NCBI RefSeq assembly: GCF_026157035.1
Contig: NZ_JANJZA010000003.1
Location: 1 to 64,000, forward strand
DNA length: 64,000 nucleotides
Origin: Sphingomicrobium nitratireducens
GTDB lineage: Bacteria; Pseudomonadota; Alphaproteobacteria; Sphingomonadales; Sphingomonadaceae
Direction: 5' to 3'
Part shown: positions 45,550 through 55,012 of the stretch, in pieces
How the letters are laid out: every line of letters starts with the position of its first letter
Numbering within the stretch: the first letter of the stretch is position 1
The notes under the pieces: model-generated
Seen by the model: the letters and a program-made list of their open reading frames with translations, nothing else
Told to the model about the DNA's origin: nothing
Databases searched by the model: none
Translations under genes and position numbers: made by a program

Positions 45550-46325
45550 TGAAGATCGTCACCTTCAACATCAACGGCATCCGCGCGCGGCTCGAGCGGC
45601 TGGTCGAGTATCTTGCGGCGGAAAAGCCCGACATCGTGTGCCTGCAGGAACTGAAGGCGGGCGACGACGCGCTCCCGGCCGATGCGTTCGAGGAAGCGGG
45701 CTATGCCGGCGTCTGGCACGGCCAGAAGGGTTTCAACGGCGTCGCGATCCTGGCCAAAGGGACGAAGCCCGAATTGCGCCGCAAGGGCCTTCCCGGCGAT
45801 CCCGACCCCGATCAGTCGCGTTACATCGAAGCCGAAGTGGACGGCCTCGTCGTCGCGTCGATCTACCTGCCCAACGGCAACCCGATCGGAACCGCGAAGT
45901 TCGCCTACAAGCTGGAATGGATGGAAAAGCTGCGGCTGCATGCGGCCGACCTCCTGGCCGCGGAGCGTCCGACGGTGCTGGCGGGCGACTACAACGTCAT
46001 CCCCGAGGACCGCGACACCTGGTCGCGCTCGGCGATGAAGGACGATGCGCTGTTTCAGCCCGAGAGCCAGCAGGCGTTCCGGCGGCTGGTCGCGCAGGGC
46101 TGGACCGATGCGCTGCGGCTGTTCCACCCGGACGAGAAGCGCCTCTACACGTTCTGGGACTATCAACGCGGCGCCTGGCAGCGCGATGCGGGCTTTCGCA
46201 TCGACCACCTGTTGTGCAGCCCGCAGGTCGCCGACCGTCTGACAGGGGCGAACGTCGACAAGTGGGCGCGCGGCGAGGAGAAGGCCTCCGATCATGCGCC
46301 GACCTGGATCGGCCTCGCGGACTAG
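45549..46325 (+). CDS. xth: exodeoxyribonuclease III (Xth)
   Basis: Xth is the AP endonuclease and 3'-5' exonuclease of base-excision repair. The 258-residue protein has the EEP fold motifs TFNINGIRARLERL, CLQELKAGDDALP (metal-binding Glu), GDYNVIPEDRD, RLYTFWDYQRGAWQRDAGFRIDHLL and the final SDHAPTW with catalytic Asp-His. Translation is coupled to the Fe-S carrier by TGATG. It converges with the GNAT-fold gene with a 3-bp gap. Confidence 0.93.
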   Translation: MKIVTFNINGIRARLERLVEYLAAEKPDIVCLQELKAGDDALPADAFEEAGYAGVWHGQKGFNGVAILAKGTKPELRRKGLPGDPDPDQSRYIEAEVDGLVVASIYLPNGNPIGTAKFAYKLEWMEKLRLHAADLLAAERPTVLAGDYNVIPEDRDTWSRSAMKDDALFQPESQQAFRRLVAQGWTDALRLFHPDEKRLYTFWDYQRGAWQRDAGFRIDHLLCSPQVADRLTGANVDKWARGEEKASDHAPTWIGLAD

Positions 46326-46328
46326 CCG

Positions 46329-47468
46329 CTACAGCGCCTTTTCGTAGACCCGGTAGGTGTGGTTGGTCTCGGCGCCCGGTAGCTGGGCGATCGACATCAT
46401 GCCCTGGTTGTCCTCGAGCACCCAGCCGAACTCGCCGAAGTTGATCCCATATTTGTCGACGCACACGCGGCGCGTGAACTCGATCATCATGAAGGCGAGC
46501 TGGCTGGCGACGCGGCCGCCCTGCAACTCCTTGACCACGCCCATCAGCGGCACGCGCACGCGCTTGGTCTTCGGATCGCGCAGGCGCCACAGCAGCTTGG
46601 CCCAGCCGAACGGGAAAAGCCGCCCGTCGAGATCGGCGATCATCTCGTTGACGTCGGGGATGGTCAGCATGAAGGCGACCGGCCTGCCGTCGAGCTCGGC
46701 GATCTTGACGAGGTCCTCGACGATGATCGGCTTCAATTTCTTCGCCCCGAACGCGATTTCGGCGTCGGTCAGCGGGATGAACCCCCAATTGTCCGACCAG
46801 GCGTCGTTGAGGATGTTGAGGATGATCGCCGCTTCCTTGTCGAAGTTCGACTTGTCGACGTCACGGATGACGATGCGGTCGGATTTCTCGCCGGCCTTGA
46901 TCAGCCGCTCGATGACCGGGATCATGTCGATACGGATGTCGAGCGAGAAGGTGTGGAGGTCCTTGGCCTTGGCGTAGCCTGCGCCCTCGATCCAGCCGCG
47001 ATATTCGGGACGGTGGTGTCCCATCATGACCATCGGGCTCTCCTCGAACCCCTCGATGAGCAGGCCGGGCTCGTCCCAGATCGAGATGCTGATCGGGCCG
47101 AGCGCGCGCGTCATGCCCTGGTCGCGCAGCCACTCCTCCGCCTTCGCGATCAGCGCCGCGGCGGCTTCGGGTTCGGTCGCCTCGAACATGCCCCACTGGC
47201 CGGTGCCGGGCTGCATGTGCTGCTGCACGAGATCGTCGACCTGCGCGGTCACGCGCCCGACCACCCTGTCGCCGCGTAGCGCCAGCCATGCCTCCAGCCG
47301 TCCATGTTCGAACCAGGGATTGACCTTGGGGTCGAGCAGCCCGTGGACCTCGCTCTTGAGGGGCGGGATCCAGTGGGGATCGTCACGATACACTTCCCAG
47401 GCGAAGTCCACGAAGGCCTTGCGGTCGCCGCGCGTTTCGACGCGTTTGAGGGTCAAGGGTGCATTCAT
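46329..47468 (-). CDS. GNAT-fold acyltransferase, candidate ceramide synthase
   Basis: This 379-residue soluble protein has an N-terminal module (FVDFAWEVYRDDPHWIPPLKSEV) and a GNAT-like acyltransferase fold with WLALRGDRVVGRVTAQVDD, GMFEATEPEAAAALIAKAEEWLRDQG, and ISIWDEPGLLIEGFEESPMVMMGHHRPEYRGW. The family is widespread in bacteria as putative N-acyltransferases. In Caulobacter the bacterial ceramide synthase (bCerS) is a GNAT-type protein encoded near spt; this gene lies about 8 kb from spt here, making it a candidate for acylating the SPT product. Assignment beyond GNAT fold is inference. It is divergent from the desaturase gene. Confidence 0.6.
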   Translation of the reverse strand: MNAPLTLKRVETRGDRKAFVDFAWEVYRDDPHWIPPLKSEVHGLLDPKVNPWFEHGRLEAWLALRGDRVVGRVTAQVDDLVQQHMQPGTGQWGMFEATEPEAAAALIAKAEEWLRDQGMTRALGPISISIWDEPGLLIEGFEESPMVMMGHHRPEYRGWIEGAGYAKAKDLHTFSLDIRIDMIPVIERLIKAGEKSDRIVIRDVDKSNFDKEAAIILNILNDAWSDNWGFIPLTDAEIAFGAKKLKPIIVEDLVKIAELDGRPVAFMLTIPDVNEMIADLDGRLFPFGWAKLLWRLRDPKTKRVRVPLMGVVKELQGGRVASQLAFMMIEFTRRVCVDKYGINFGEFGWVLEDNQGMMSIAQLPGAETNHTYRVYEKAL

Positions 47469-47608
47469 GCTCCCTGCGCTAGACGAGCGCGTGTCCCTTG
47501 TCATCACGCCTCGGCGTGACCATCTGGCAATTTGCGGCGGATCAAGGCGGTTCGCCATCTTCACGCCCAATTTGCCTTGCAGGGGGCGCGGGAAGACAAG
47601 GCATTGAT

Positions 47609-48709
47609 ATGACGACCGATACGCTACCCTTCACGGCCTCCGAAGCCGGCGCGCCGAGTCTGCGCCGCGCCGCTGCGCGCGGTGACGACAAGGCGATGCT
47701 CAAGGCCGCCGCGCAGATGACGCGCGACCTCAATCGCCCCGATGCGCGCATCTACTGGGCCGACCTGATCGGTTCTGCCGTGCTCGGCTACGGCGCGCTG
47801 GCGCTGTGCATCGCCGACCGCGGCGGGATCGCGTCCTATTTTGCAGGGGTGGTCGCGGTGCTCGCTCTGTACCGCGCCGGCAGCTTCATCCACGAGATCG
47901 CGCACATCAAGAAAGGCGACCTGCCGTGGTTCCGCTTCGTGTGGAACCTCATCGTCGGCGTCCCGCTGCTCGCCCCCTCCTTCATGTACGAGGGCGTGCA
48001 CAACCAGCATCACGCCAAGACCAAGTACGGCACGATCGACGATCCGGAATATCTCCCGCTCGCCTCGATGAAGCCGTGGAGCCTGCCGCTCTTCCTGATC
48101 TTCGCCGCGCTCGCGCCGGTGCTGCTGCTCGGCCGCTTCGCGATCCTCGCGCCGCTCTCGGCGATCTGGCCCGCGCTGCGCCGCCAGGTCGTGGGTCGCT
48201 ATTCGGGGCTTCAGATCAATCCTCAGTTCGTGCGCGAACCCGCTCAGGGCAGCGACGCGCGCAATTGGCGCTGGCAGGAGGTCGCCGCGAGCGCCTGGGC
48301 GGTCTCGCTGATCGCACTGATGGCGACCGGCATCCTCCCGATCCGTGAATTCCTGATCGTGCTCGGCGTGATGAGCGGCGTGATGTTCCTCAACCAGGTG
48401 CGCACCCTCGTTGCCCACCTGTGGGAGAATGAGAGCCTCGAGCCGATGAGCGTGACCGACCAGTATCTCGACAGCGTCAACGTGCCCCCGCCGGGCACGC
48501 TGCCCGCGTTGTGGGCGCCGGTGGGCCTGCGCTACCATGCGCTGCATCACCTGCTTCCCGGCGTGCCCTATCACAATCTGGGCGAGGCCCACCGCCGCCT
48601 GACCGCCGAGCTGGAAGCCGAGAGCGCCTATCACGCCTCGCACCACCGCGCGCTGCTGCCGCTGGTCGGCCGGATCGCGCGCTCGACGATGAAGCGCCGC
48701 GCGGCCTGA
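47609..48709 (+). CDS. membrane fatty-acid desaturase/hydroxylase-family protein
   Basis: This 366-residue diiron membrane enzyme has the three histidine boxes of the family: HEIAH (in AGSFIHEIAHIKKGD), HNQHH (in YEGVHNQHHAKTKYG) and HALHH (in LRYHALHHLLPGVPYHN), with about four to six membrane helices between and around them. It introduces a double bond or hydroxyl group in an acyl chain. The substrate cannot be read; neighbouring lipid genes allow for a fatty acid or a sphingolipid precursor. It converges on lptG with a single base between stops. Confidence 0.85.
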   Translation: MTTDTLPFTASEAGAPSLRRAAARGDDKAMLKAAAQMTRDLNRPDARIYWADLIGSAVLGYGALALCIADRGGIASYFAGVVAVLALYRAGSFIHEIAHIKKGDLPWFRFVWNLIVGVPLLAPSFMYEGVHNQHHAKTKYGTIDDPEYLPLASMKPWSLPLFLIFAALAPVLLLGRFAILAPLSAIWPALRRQVVGRYSGLQINPQFVREPAQGSDARNWRWQEVAASAWAVSLIALMATGILPIREFLIVLGVMSGVMFLNQVRTLVAHLWENESLEPMSVTDQYLDSVNVPPPGTLPALWAPVGLRYHALHHLLPGVPYHNLGEAHRRLTAELEAESAYHASHHRALLPLVGRIARSTMKRRAA

Positions 48710-48710
48710 T

Positions 48711-49811
48711 CTACTCTTCGGAGCGGATCAGGACCGTCTCGCCGATCACGAAGAACAAGAGGAACGGGCCCCACGCCGCGACGATCGGCGGGTAGACCCC
48801 GGCATTGCCCATCGCGAGCGCGAAATTGTCCGCGACGAAATAGGCAAACCCCAGCGCCATGCCGATGACGGCGCGCAGCAGCACCTGCCCGGACCGGGCC
48901 AGCCCGAAGGCCGCTACCGCCGCCAGCAACGGCATCAGCAGGGTCGACAGGGGCGCGACGATCTTGTGCCACCAGCCCGCGCGCGCGGCCTCGCTAGGGC
49001 GCCCCGCGGCGTCCAGCCCGGCAATGTCCTCGCGCAGTTCGAGGATGTCGCGCGCGGTCGGGTCGACCTTGGCGAGGAGGAAGCGCGACGGCTCCACCCC
49101 GGACAGGCCGGTGCCGCGCGCACCCTCGGTGACGAGGTTCATGCCGCTGTCATAGGTCCGCAGCCCCGTGAACGCCCAGTCGCCGTCCGCGCGAGGAACC
49201 GCGCGCTCGATCTCGGTAATGGTCGTCAGGCTGCCGCCCTCGCGGCGGTAATAGGTCAGCCCCTCGAGGTGGAAGTCGAGCCCGCGCCCTGCCGCGTGGT
49301 CGGCGTGGACGAGGTCGTCGCCGACCGCCAGCCAGACGTTCGAGACCACCCCCGTTTCCGGCGGGACGGGACGATATTCGTTGTCGGTCCACGCGTTCAC
49401 CGCGCGCGCCGAATTGACCACGACCGTCTCGTTGAACACGAACAGGACCGCGGCGACGCCGAGGCTGGCAATGATCAGGGGGGCGAGAATCTGGTGGGCG
49501 GACAGGCCCGCCGCCTTCATCGAGATGACCTCGCTATGCTGGTTAAGCGCGGTGAAGGCGATCAGCGTGCCGAGCAGCACCGAGAATGGCAGGAAGCGCG
49601 ACATCAGCAGTGGCAGGCGCAGCTGGACGTAGCGCCACAGCTCGGCCTCGCCATTGCCCTCGACCGCGAGGATCTTGCCGCTCTCGCCAAGGAGGTCGAG
49701 CATCATCAGCACCAGCACCAGCGCGACCAGGACGGCGAGGCTGCGCGTGACGAACAGGCGCGCCATGTAGAGCGCGAGCCGCCGCGAGGGGAGGAAGTCG
49801 GTGTTGATCAT
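48711..49811 (-). CDS. lptG: LPS export permease LptG
   Basis: This 366-residue permease with LptF forms the inner-membrane LptB2FG ABC exporter that extracts LPS. It has the YjgP/YjgQ architecture: three N-terminal helices (SLAVLVALVLVLMMLDLL, FLPFSVLLGTLIAFTALNQHSEVISMKAAGLSAHQIL, LIIASLGVAAVLFVFNE), a periplasmic beta-jellyroll, and three C-terminal helices. The ATG overlaps the lptF stop (ATGA). Confidence 0.9.
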   Translation of the reverse strand: MINTDFLPSRRLALYMARLFVTRSLAVLVALVLVLMMLDLLGESGKILAVEGNGEAELWRYVQLRLPLLMSRFLPFSVLLGTLIAFTALNQHSEVISMKAAGLSAHQILAPLIIASLGVAAVLFVFNETVVVNSARAVNAWTDNEYRPVPPETGVVSNVWLAVGDDLVHADHAAGRGLDFHLEGLTYYRREGGSLTTITEIERAVPRADGDWAFTGLRTYDSGMNLVTEGARGTGLSGVEPSRFLLAKVDPTARDILELREDIAGLDAAGRPSEAARAGWWHKIVAPLSTLLMPLLAAVAAFGLARSGQVLLRAVIGMALGFAYFVADNFALAMGNAGVYPPIVAAWGPFLLFFVIGETVLIRSEE

Positions 49812-51037
49812 TCGCCCGCCGCCGCTGCCTTGCGCGCCGCCAGCGCCCGCGCGCGCGGATCGGGAACGATCTTCTTCACCGCCTTCGACAGCTTGGCGAA
49901 GAAGGCCTCGAGCGCGCCGATCGGCTGGCCGCCGGGGCGGTGCGCGATGACGTGGTACATCCAGAAGATCAGCGCGACGAAGAACAGGAAGGGCAGCCAC
50001 AGGGCGACTTCGGGGTTGAGACGCCCCTGGGCGCCGGCGCCTTCCGCATACTGGTTGATCTTGTGGTAGGTCACCACCATCACGATCGCCACGAAGATGC
50101 CGAGCGAGGACGAAGAGCGCTTGGGCGGCACTGCCAGCGCCACCGCCAGCAGCGGCAGCATCAGCATCATCACCACCTCGACCAGGCGGAACCCGACATT
50201 GGCGCGCGCGGCGCGCTGGATGTCGGCGTCGGTGTTGGGCCTCATGTAGGCGAGCTTGAACACCTCGGGCAGCGTCAGTTCGCGAATCTCGTTGCCGCGT
50301 CCGCGGAAGGCATCGATCGCGGGCAGGCTGATCGGCAGGTCGTAGGCGTCGAACGAGAGGGTACGCGGGGTCGGGAAGTCGGTGCTGTCCTGGATCAGTC
50401 GACCGTCGCGCAGGCGGAAGATGATCGTGTCGGGATCGTCGGTTGCGAGAAACTGGCCCGCGCTCGCGGTGGCCGCGATCTTCTCGCCCTCGCCGTCGTC
50501 GAGCGCGACGAAGATGCCCTTGAGGCGCGTGCCCTCGGCTTCGCTCTCCTCGATCCGCAGCGTCATCTTGTCGCCCATCTTGTTGAACTCGCCGACCTTG
50601 ATCGAGGCACCGAGCGCGCCCGAGCGAAGATCGAAGCGCAGGCCCTCGTAATTGTAGCGGGCATAGGGCTCGACATAGGAGACGATGAGGAGGTTCAGCA
50701 GCAGCAGCCCGAATGCGTACATGTAGGGGATCCGCAGCATGCGGGTATAGCCCACCCCGATGCCGCGAAGGCTGTCGAGCTCGCTCGAGAGCGCGAGCTT
50801 GCGAAAGGCGAGGAGGATGCCGAGCAACAGCCCGATCGGGATGCCGAGCGAGAAATAGTTGGGCAGCATGTTGGCCAGCATCCGCCACACCACGCTGACC
50901 GGCCCACCTGCCGAAACGACGAAATCGAACAGGCGGAGCATCTTGTCGAGGACGAGCAGCATCGCTGCCAGCACGAGCGTGCCGATCAGCGGGACCATGA
51001 TGGTCCGTGCGAGATAGCGGTCGATCAGCCCGAGCTG
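49808..51037 (-). CDS. lptF: LPS export permease LptF
   Basis: LptF is the second membrane subunit of the LPS exporter. The product has the same six-helix plus jellyroll plan: IDRYLARTIMVPLIGTLVLAAMLLVL, the conserved PNYFSLGIPIGLLLGILLAFRKLALSSELDSLRGIGVG segment, and C-terminal helices with PLLAVALAVPPKRSSSSLGI. I place the start at the GTG of VQLGLIDRYLAR because LptF proteins begin only a few residues before IDRY; another GTG at 51118 would add 27 residues. It is divergent from the lipid-kinase gene. Confidence 0.88.
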   Translation of the reverse strand, partial: QLGLIDRYLARTIMVPLIGTLVLAAMLLVLDKMLRLFDFVVSAGGPVSVVWRMLANMLPNYFSLGIPIGLLLGILLAFRKLALSSELDSLRGIGVGYTRMLRIPYMYAFGLLLLNLLIVSYVEPYARYNYEGLRFDLRSGALGASIKVGEFNKMGDKMTLRIEESEAEGTRLKGIFVALDDGEGEKIAATASAGQFLATDDPDTIIFRLRDGRLIQDSTDFPTPRTLSFDAYDLPISLPAIDAFRGRGNEIRELTLPEVFKLAYMRPNTDADIQRAARANVGFRLVEVVMMLMLPLLAVALAVPPKRSSSSLGIFVAIVMVVTYHKINQYAEGAGAQGRLNPEVALWLPFLFFVALIFWMYHVIAHRPGGQPIGALEAFFAKLSKAVKKIVPDPRARALAARKAAAAGE

Positions 51038-51156
51038 CACCTTTTGGTCGTCCTGCCACCATGATTTGGCCGCATTGCGGCACGAAACAGCAGCGCCATA
51101 AGGCACAGCTGCCTTCACCGTAAACCCTAGACCCGCGAACGAGTGCCAACGACCCC

Positions 51157-52131
51157 ATGACGACGCCCCGCATCGCCCTCCTCTCCAACCCCTGTTCGAC
51201 CGGCAACCGCGCCTCGCTGCCGCGGATCCGCGACTATTGCGCGGGCCAGGCGGACATCTTCCATTACGAGGTGGACGAGGCGGAGCAGATTGGCGAGGCG
51301 GTGCGCACCATCGCGCAGGTCAAGCCCGCCATGCTGGTGATCAACGGCGGCGACGGGACGGTGCAGGCGGTGCTGACCGAACTGCACAATGTCGACCATT
51401 TCGACGGAGCGACCCCGCCGGTCGCGGTCCTGCCGAGCGGCAAGACCAACCTCATCGCGCTCGACCTTGGCGCGCAGGGCGACCCGATCGCCATGCTCCA
51501 GAAGTTGCAGGCCGTGGTCCGCGGCGGGATCGAACCGCACATCGTCGCGCGCGAACTGATCGCGCTGCGCCAGGGGCAGGACGACCAGAACCCGGTGATC
51601 GGCATGTTCCTGGGCGGTGCGGGCCTTGCCGACGTGATGCTCTACTGCCGCAACCGTATCTATCCGCTCGGCCTGCCCAACGGCGTCAGCCACTTCCTCA
51701 CCGCGATCGCGGTAGTGATGCAGCAGCTGTTCGGCCTCAAGGGCAAGTCGCTGCCGCCCGAGCCGCGCGAGATGACCCTTTCGCTCGGCCAGCGCGCGCC
51801 GATGCTCGGCCGCTTCTCGCTGCTCATGGTGACCACGCTCGACAAGCTCCTGCTCAACCAGGAGATGGCGAGCGAGGGGCAGGGCGGGCTCAAGCTGATC
51901 GTCGTCGAACAGCGTCGCTGGGCGCTCCTTAGGGCGATGGGCGCAAGCATCATGGGCAAGCTCGGCCGCAGCAAGGTCGAGGGCGTCCACATCGAGCAGA
52001 CCGATGCGGTGTCGATCGAGGGCGATGACAGCCAGGTGATCCTCGACGGCGAGATGTTCTCGGCGAAGATCGGGCGTCCGATCCTCCTCCAGCCCGCCCG
52101 TCCGCTCTCGTTCGTCCGCCTCGCGGCCTGA
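51157..52131 (+). CDS. DAG-kinase-domain lipid kinase, candidate ceramide kinase
   Basis: This 324-residue protein has a DAGK catalytic domain: RIALLSNPCSTGNR at the N-terminus, the nucleotide-binding INGGDGTVQAVL (N63-T68) and LPSGKTNLIALDLG. The C-terminal beta domain includes DDSQVILDGEMF. Such enzymes phosphorylate diacylglycerol, sphingosine or ceramide. In Caulobacter a DAGK-domain ceramide kinase is encoded beside spt; here the gene lies 3 kb from spt and one base from a Tam41-like gene, so ceramide is a reasonable substrate, although diacylglycerol remains possible. Confidence 0.82.
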   Translation: MTTPRIALLSNPCSTGNRASLPRIRDYCAGQADIFHYEVDEAEQIGEAVRTIAQVKPAMLVINGGDGTVQAVLTELHNVDHFDGATPPVAVLPSGKTNLIALDLGAQGDPIAMLQKLQAVVRGGIEPHIVARELIALRQGQDDQNPVIGMFLGGAGLADVMLYCRNRIYPLGLPNGVSHFLTAIAVVMQQLFGLKGKSLPPEPREMTLSLGQRAPMLGRFSLLMVTTLDKLLLNQEMASEGQGGLKLIVVEQRRWALLRAMGASIMGKLGRSKVEGVHIEQTDAVSIEGDDSQVILDGEMFSAKIGRPILLQPARPLSFVRLAA

Positions 52132-52132
52132 C

Positions 52133-53026
52133 GTGACCCAGCCCCTTCGCGCCCTCATCGCGGCCGAGCTCGCCGAGCCGGTCGATCCGCGTGTCGCCGC
52201 CATGGCCGCGGCCATCGCCGCCGAACATGGCGAGGCGTCTCGCGCGGTGCTGTTCTACGGCAGCTGCCTGCGCCAGAACGAGCTCGAAGGGCTGATGCTC
52301 GATTTCTACCTGATCGTGGACAGTTACGAGAAAGCCTACGAGAAGGGCTGGCTGGCCAAGGCCAACGCGCTCATCCCGCCCAATGTCTTCCACTTCCAGC
52401 ATGACGGGCTGGTGGCGAAGTATGCGGTGCTCGACGAGGCCGATTTCGCCCGCGAGAATTCGACCGATGCGCGCAGCGTCTCGGTCTGGGCCCGCTTCGC
52501 ACAGCCGGTGCGGCTGGTGTGGAGCGCCGACGAGAAAGCGCGCGAGGGAGTCATCAACGCGGTCACGCAGGCGCCCGTCACGCTCTTCTCGCTGACGCTG
52601 CCGGTGATGGCCGATCCCGATCCCGATCCGGTCGCGGTGTGGAACCGGGGCTTCCAACTGACCTACGGCGCCGAACTGCGCGCCGAGCGCAAGGGCCGCG
52701 GCGGGTCGATCATCGATAGCGACCCCGAGCGCTACGCCGCGGTTGGCGCTGCGGCGCTCGACGCCGCGCGTGCGGCGGCCTCGGGACGCAGCGCGGCAGC
52801 GGCAGGACGTAAATGGAAGCGGCTCCAGGCCAAGGGAAAGTGGCTTTCGGTGGCGCGGCTAGCCAAGGCCAGTGCGACCTTCAACGGCGGGGCGGAATAT
52901 ATCGTTTGGAAGATCAACCGCCACGCCGGCACGCAGATCGAACTCAGCGAGTTCCAGAAACGGCACCCGCTCTACGCAGCGATCACCCTGCTGCCGCGGC
53001 TCCTTCGCTCGGGTGCTGTGCGCTGA
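52133..53026 (+). CDS. Tam41-like nucleotidyltransferase
   Basis: This 297-residue protein starts at GTG one base after the lipid-kinase stop. The segment VLFYGSCLRQNELEGLMLDFYLIVD (residues about 39-63) with Gly43-Ser44 and the following acidic residues resembles the nucleotidyltransferase core of Tam41/Mmp37, the mitochondrial phosphatidate cytidylyltransferase, as do the ANALIPPNVFHF element and the C-terminal helical region. A CTP-dependent activation of a phospholipid or phosphosphingolipid fits the kinase next door. The match is by motif, not by search. Its last 44 bp overlap the convergent hybrid kinase gene. Confidence 0.6.
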   Translation: MTQPLRALIAAELAEPVDPRVAAMAAAIAAEHGEASRAVLFYGSCLRQNELEGLMLDFYLIVDSYEKAYEKGWLAKANALIPPNVFHFQHDGLVAKYAVLDEADFARENSTDARSVSVWARFAQPVRLVWSADEKAREGVINAVTQAPVTLFSLTLPVMADPDPDPVAVWNRGFQLTYGAELRAERKGRGGSIIDSDPERYAAVGAAALDAARAAASGRSAAAAGRKWKRLQAKGKWLSVARLAKASATFNGGAEYIVWKINRHAGTQIELSEFQKRHPLYAAITLLPRLLRSGAVR

Positions 53027-54974
53027 ACCCGGCGCGTAGCGCGGAAGCGACCGCGCTCGACAATCCGCCGACGGTGAAGGGCTTGCGGAGGATTTCGTAG
53101 CCGGTCAGTTCGTCGCTTTCGCCTTCGCCGACATAGCCGGTGACGAACAGCACGGCGACGTCGTCCTGCAGCAACTTCAGTTCGCGGACCAGTTCGGGAC
53201 CCGTCATCTCGGGCATGATGACGTCGGTGATGACGAGGTCGAACGCGCCCGGCTCGAACAGTTCGAGCGCTTCGCGCCCGCTGCCGCAGCTGCGCGGGTC
53301 GTAGCCGAGATCCTCTAGCGCGCCTACGGTCGCGGTGCGCACGCGCGGGTCGTCCTCGACGAGGAGGATGCGCGCGTTGGCGCACACGATGTCGTCATCC
53401 TCGCGCATCTGCGCGGCGGCGGCCGGATGGACTTTCACCTTGTCCTGCTCCTGCGTGCTCCTGGGCAGGTAAAGCGACACGGTCGTGCCCCGGTCGACCT
53501 CGGACACGATCCCGACCTCGCCGCCCGATTGGTGGACGAAGCCGAAGATCTGGCTGAGCCCGAGGCCGGTGCCCTTGCCCACTTCCTTGGTCGTGAAGAA
53601 CGGCTCGAACGCGCGCTCGCGCACTTCGTCGGTCATGCCGCACCCCGTGTCGGTGACCGAGATCCTGAGATAGTCGCCCGCGGCGATGTCGCCGACCTCG
53701 CCCGACTTCATCGTGACGTTGTCGCTCTCGATGGTGAGCTGGCCGACGCCGCTCATCGCGTCGCGCGCGTTGACCGCGAGGTTGAGCAATGCGTTCTCGA
53801 ACTGGTGAGCGTCGACGAAGACCGGCCAGGCGTCCTTGTCGAGCCGGATGTCGACGCTGACCCGTTCGCCGAGCGTGCGGTCGAGCAGGTCCTTCATCGA
53901 TTCGATGACCGAGGCCGACTTGATCTTCTCTGGCATCAGCGGTTCGGAGCGCGCGAAGGAGAGGAGGCGGCGCGTCAGCGCGGCGGCGCGCGTGGCGCCT
54001 TCCATGGCGTTGGTGAGATGGGTCAGGAGTTCGCGGCGCGGTCCGTCGATGCGGCGGCGCGCGAGGTCGAGCCCGCCGACGACGACCGCGAGCATGTTGT
54101 TGAAGTCGTGCGCGATGCCGCCCGTCAGCTGGCCGACCGCTTCCATCTTCTGGACCTGGCGCAGCTGCGCTTCGGCGGCCTGGCGTTCTTCCGCCTCGGC
54201 CATCAACGCCTCGTTGGCGGCGAGCAGTTCGGCGGTGCGCTCCGCGACCGCGGCCTCTAGCGCGTCGGCGCGTTCGGCTTCGCTCTCGGCTTCCTGCTTG
54301 GAAGCGAGATACTGGCGCAGCGTCTGGATCGAGAGGCCACCGAGCGCGATCGCCATTGCGGCGACGATCACCCCGAGCCAGCTCAAGTAGTCGGTCAGCC
54401 GGTCCGCTTCGGCCGAGAAGAGCTGGGCCGTCTCGATCGAGTCGGTCAGCTTGGTGCGTTCCGCGTCGGCGATTTCCTTGAGCTTTGCGGAGAGGGCAGG
54501 GCCGGTCGGCGAAAGGCCGGCCTGGTAGAAGAGCGCCATGCCGCCCGATCCGCGCTTGGCGGCGGCCGCGCGTGCGGCGGTAGCCAGTTCCTCGCCGCGC
54601 AGGTCGAAAAGGCCGCGCAGTTCGGCCACGCGCTTGCGCTGCTGCGGATCGCGCGCCACGAGCCGCCCGAGCTGGTTGAGCTGGACGCGGGCGAGGCGCC
54701 ATTCGTTGTAATAGATGTTGCCGCTGGTCTCGACCGCCTCGTCGAGCACGAAGCGCCCGAGCGCGGCTTCCGAATTGGCGAGGCTGGCATCGAGCGTGCG
54801 CGTCAGCAGCGAGACGTCGTAGGCGTGGCGTTCCTGCACCTGCGCGCGCTCGCGCTCCTCGTTGCTCGCCGAAACGAGATAGACCATGCCGAGAAGGACG
54901 AGCGTGAGGAGCAGCGCGACGGCCGCCGCTGCGCCGCGTCGCAAGTCGATGCCCCTGACTTCCCCGCCCATCAT
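52983..54974 (-). CDS. hybrid sensor histidine kinase with receiver domain
   Basis: This 663-residue protein has two membrane helices (about residues 12-34 and 198-218) bracketing a CHASE3-like periplasmic helical domain, then a coiled coil ([30 protein letters not shown]), a HisKA domain with phospho-accepting His289 ([11 protein letters not shown]), an ATPase domain ([29 protein letters not shown]) and a receiver domain with Asp584 ([15 protein letters not shown]). The signal is unknown. The gene follows spt by 38 bp in the same direction, suggesting co-transcription with the ceramide genes. Confidence 0.9.
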   Translation of the reverse strand: MMGGEVRGIDLRRGAAAAVALLLTLVLLGMVYLVSASNEERERAQVQERHAYDVSLLTRTLDASLANSEAALGRFVLDEAVETSGNIYYNEWRLARVQLNQLGRLVARDPQQRKRVAELRGLFDLRGEELATAARAAAAKRGSGGMALFYQAGLSPTGPALSAKLKEIADAERTKLTDSIETAQLFSAEADRLTDYLSWLGVIVAAMAIALGGLSIQTLRQYLASKQEAESEAERADALEAAVAERTAELLAANEALMAEAEERQAAEAQLRQVQKMEAVGQLTGGIAHDFNNMLAVVVGGLDLARRRIDGPRRELLTHLTNAMEGATRAAALTRRLLSFARSEPLMPEKIKSASVIESMKDLLDRTLGERVSVDIRLDKDAWPVFVDAHQFENALLNLAVNARDAMSGVGQLTIESDNVTMKSGEVGDIAAGDYLRISVTDTGCGMTDEVRERAFEPFFTTKEVGKGTGLGLSQIFGFVHQSGGEVGIVSEVDRGTTVSLYLPRSTQEQDKVKVHPAAAAQMREDDDIVCANARILLVEDDPRVRTATVGALEDLGYDPRSCGSGREALELFEPGAFDLVITDVIMPEMTGPELVRELKLLQDDVAVLFVTGYVGEGESDELTGYEILRKPFTVGGLSSAVASALRAGFSAQHPSEGAAAAG

Positions 54975-55012
54975 GACGCCATCCTAGCGAGAAGCCCCCG
55001 ACGGGAAAAGAG

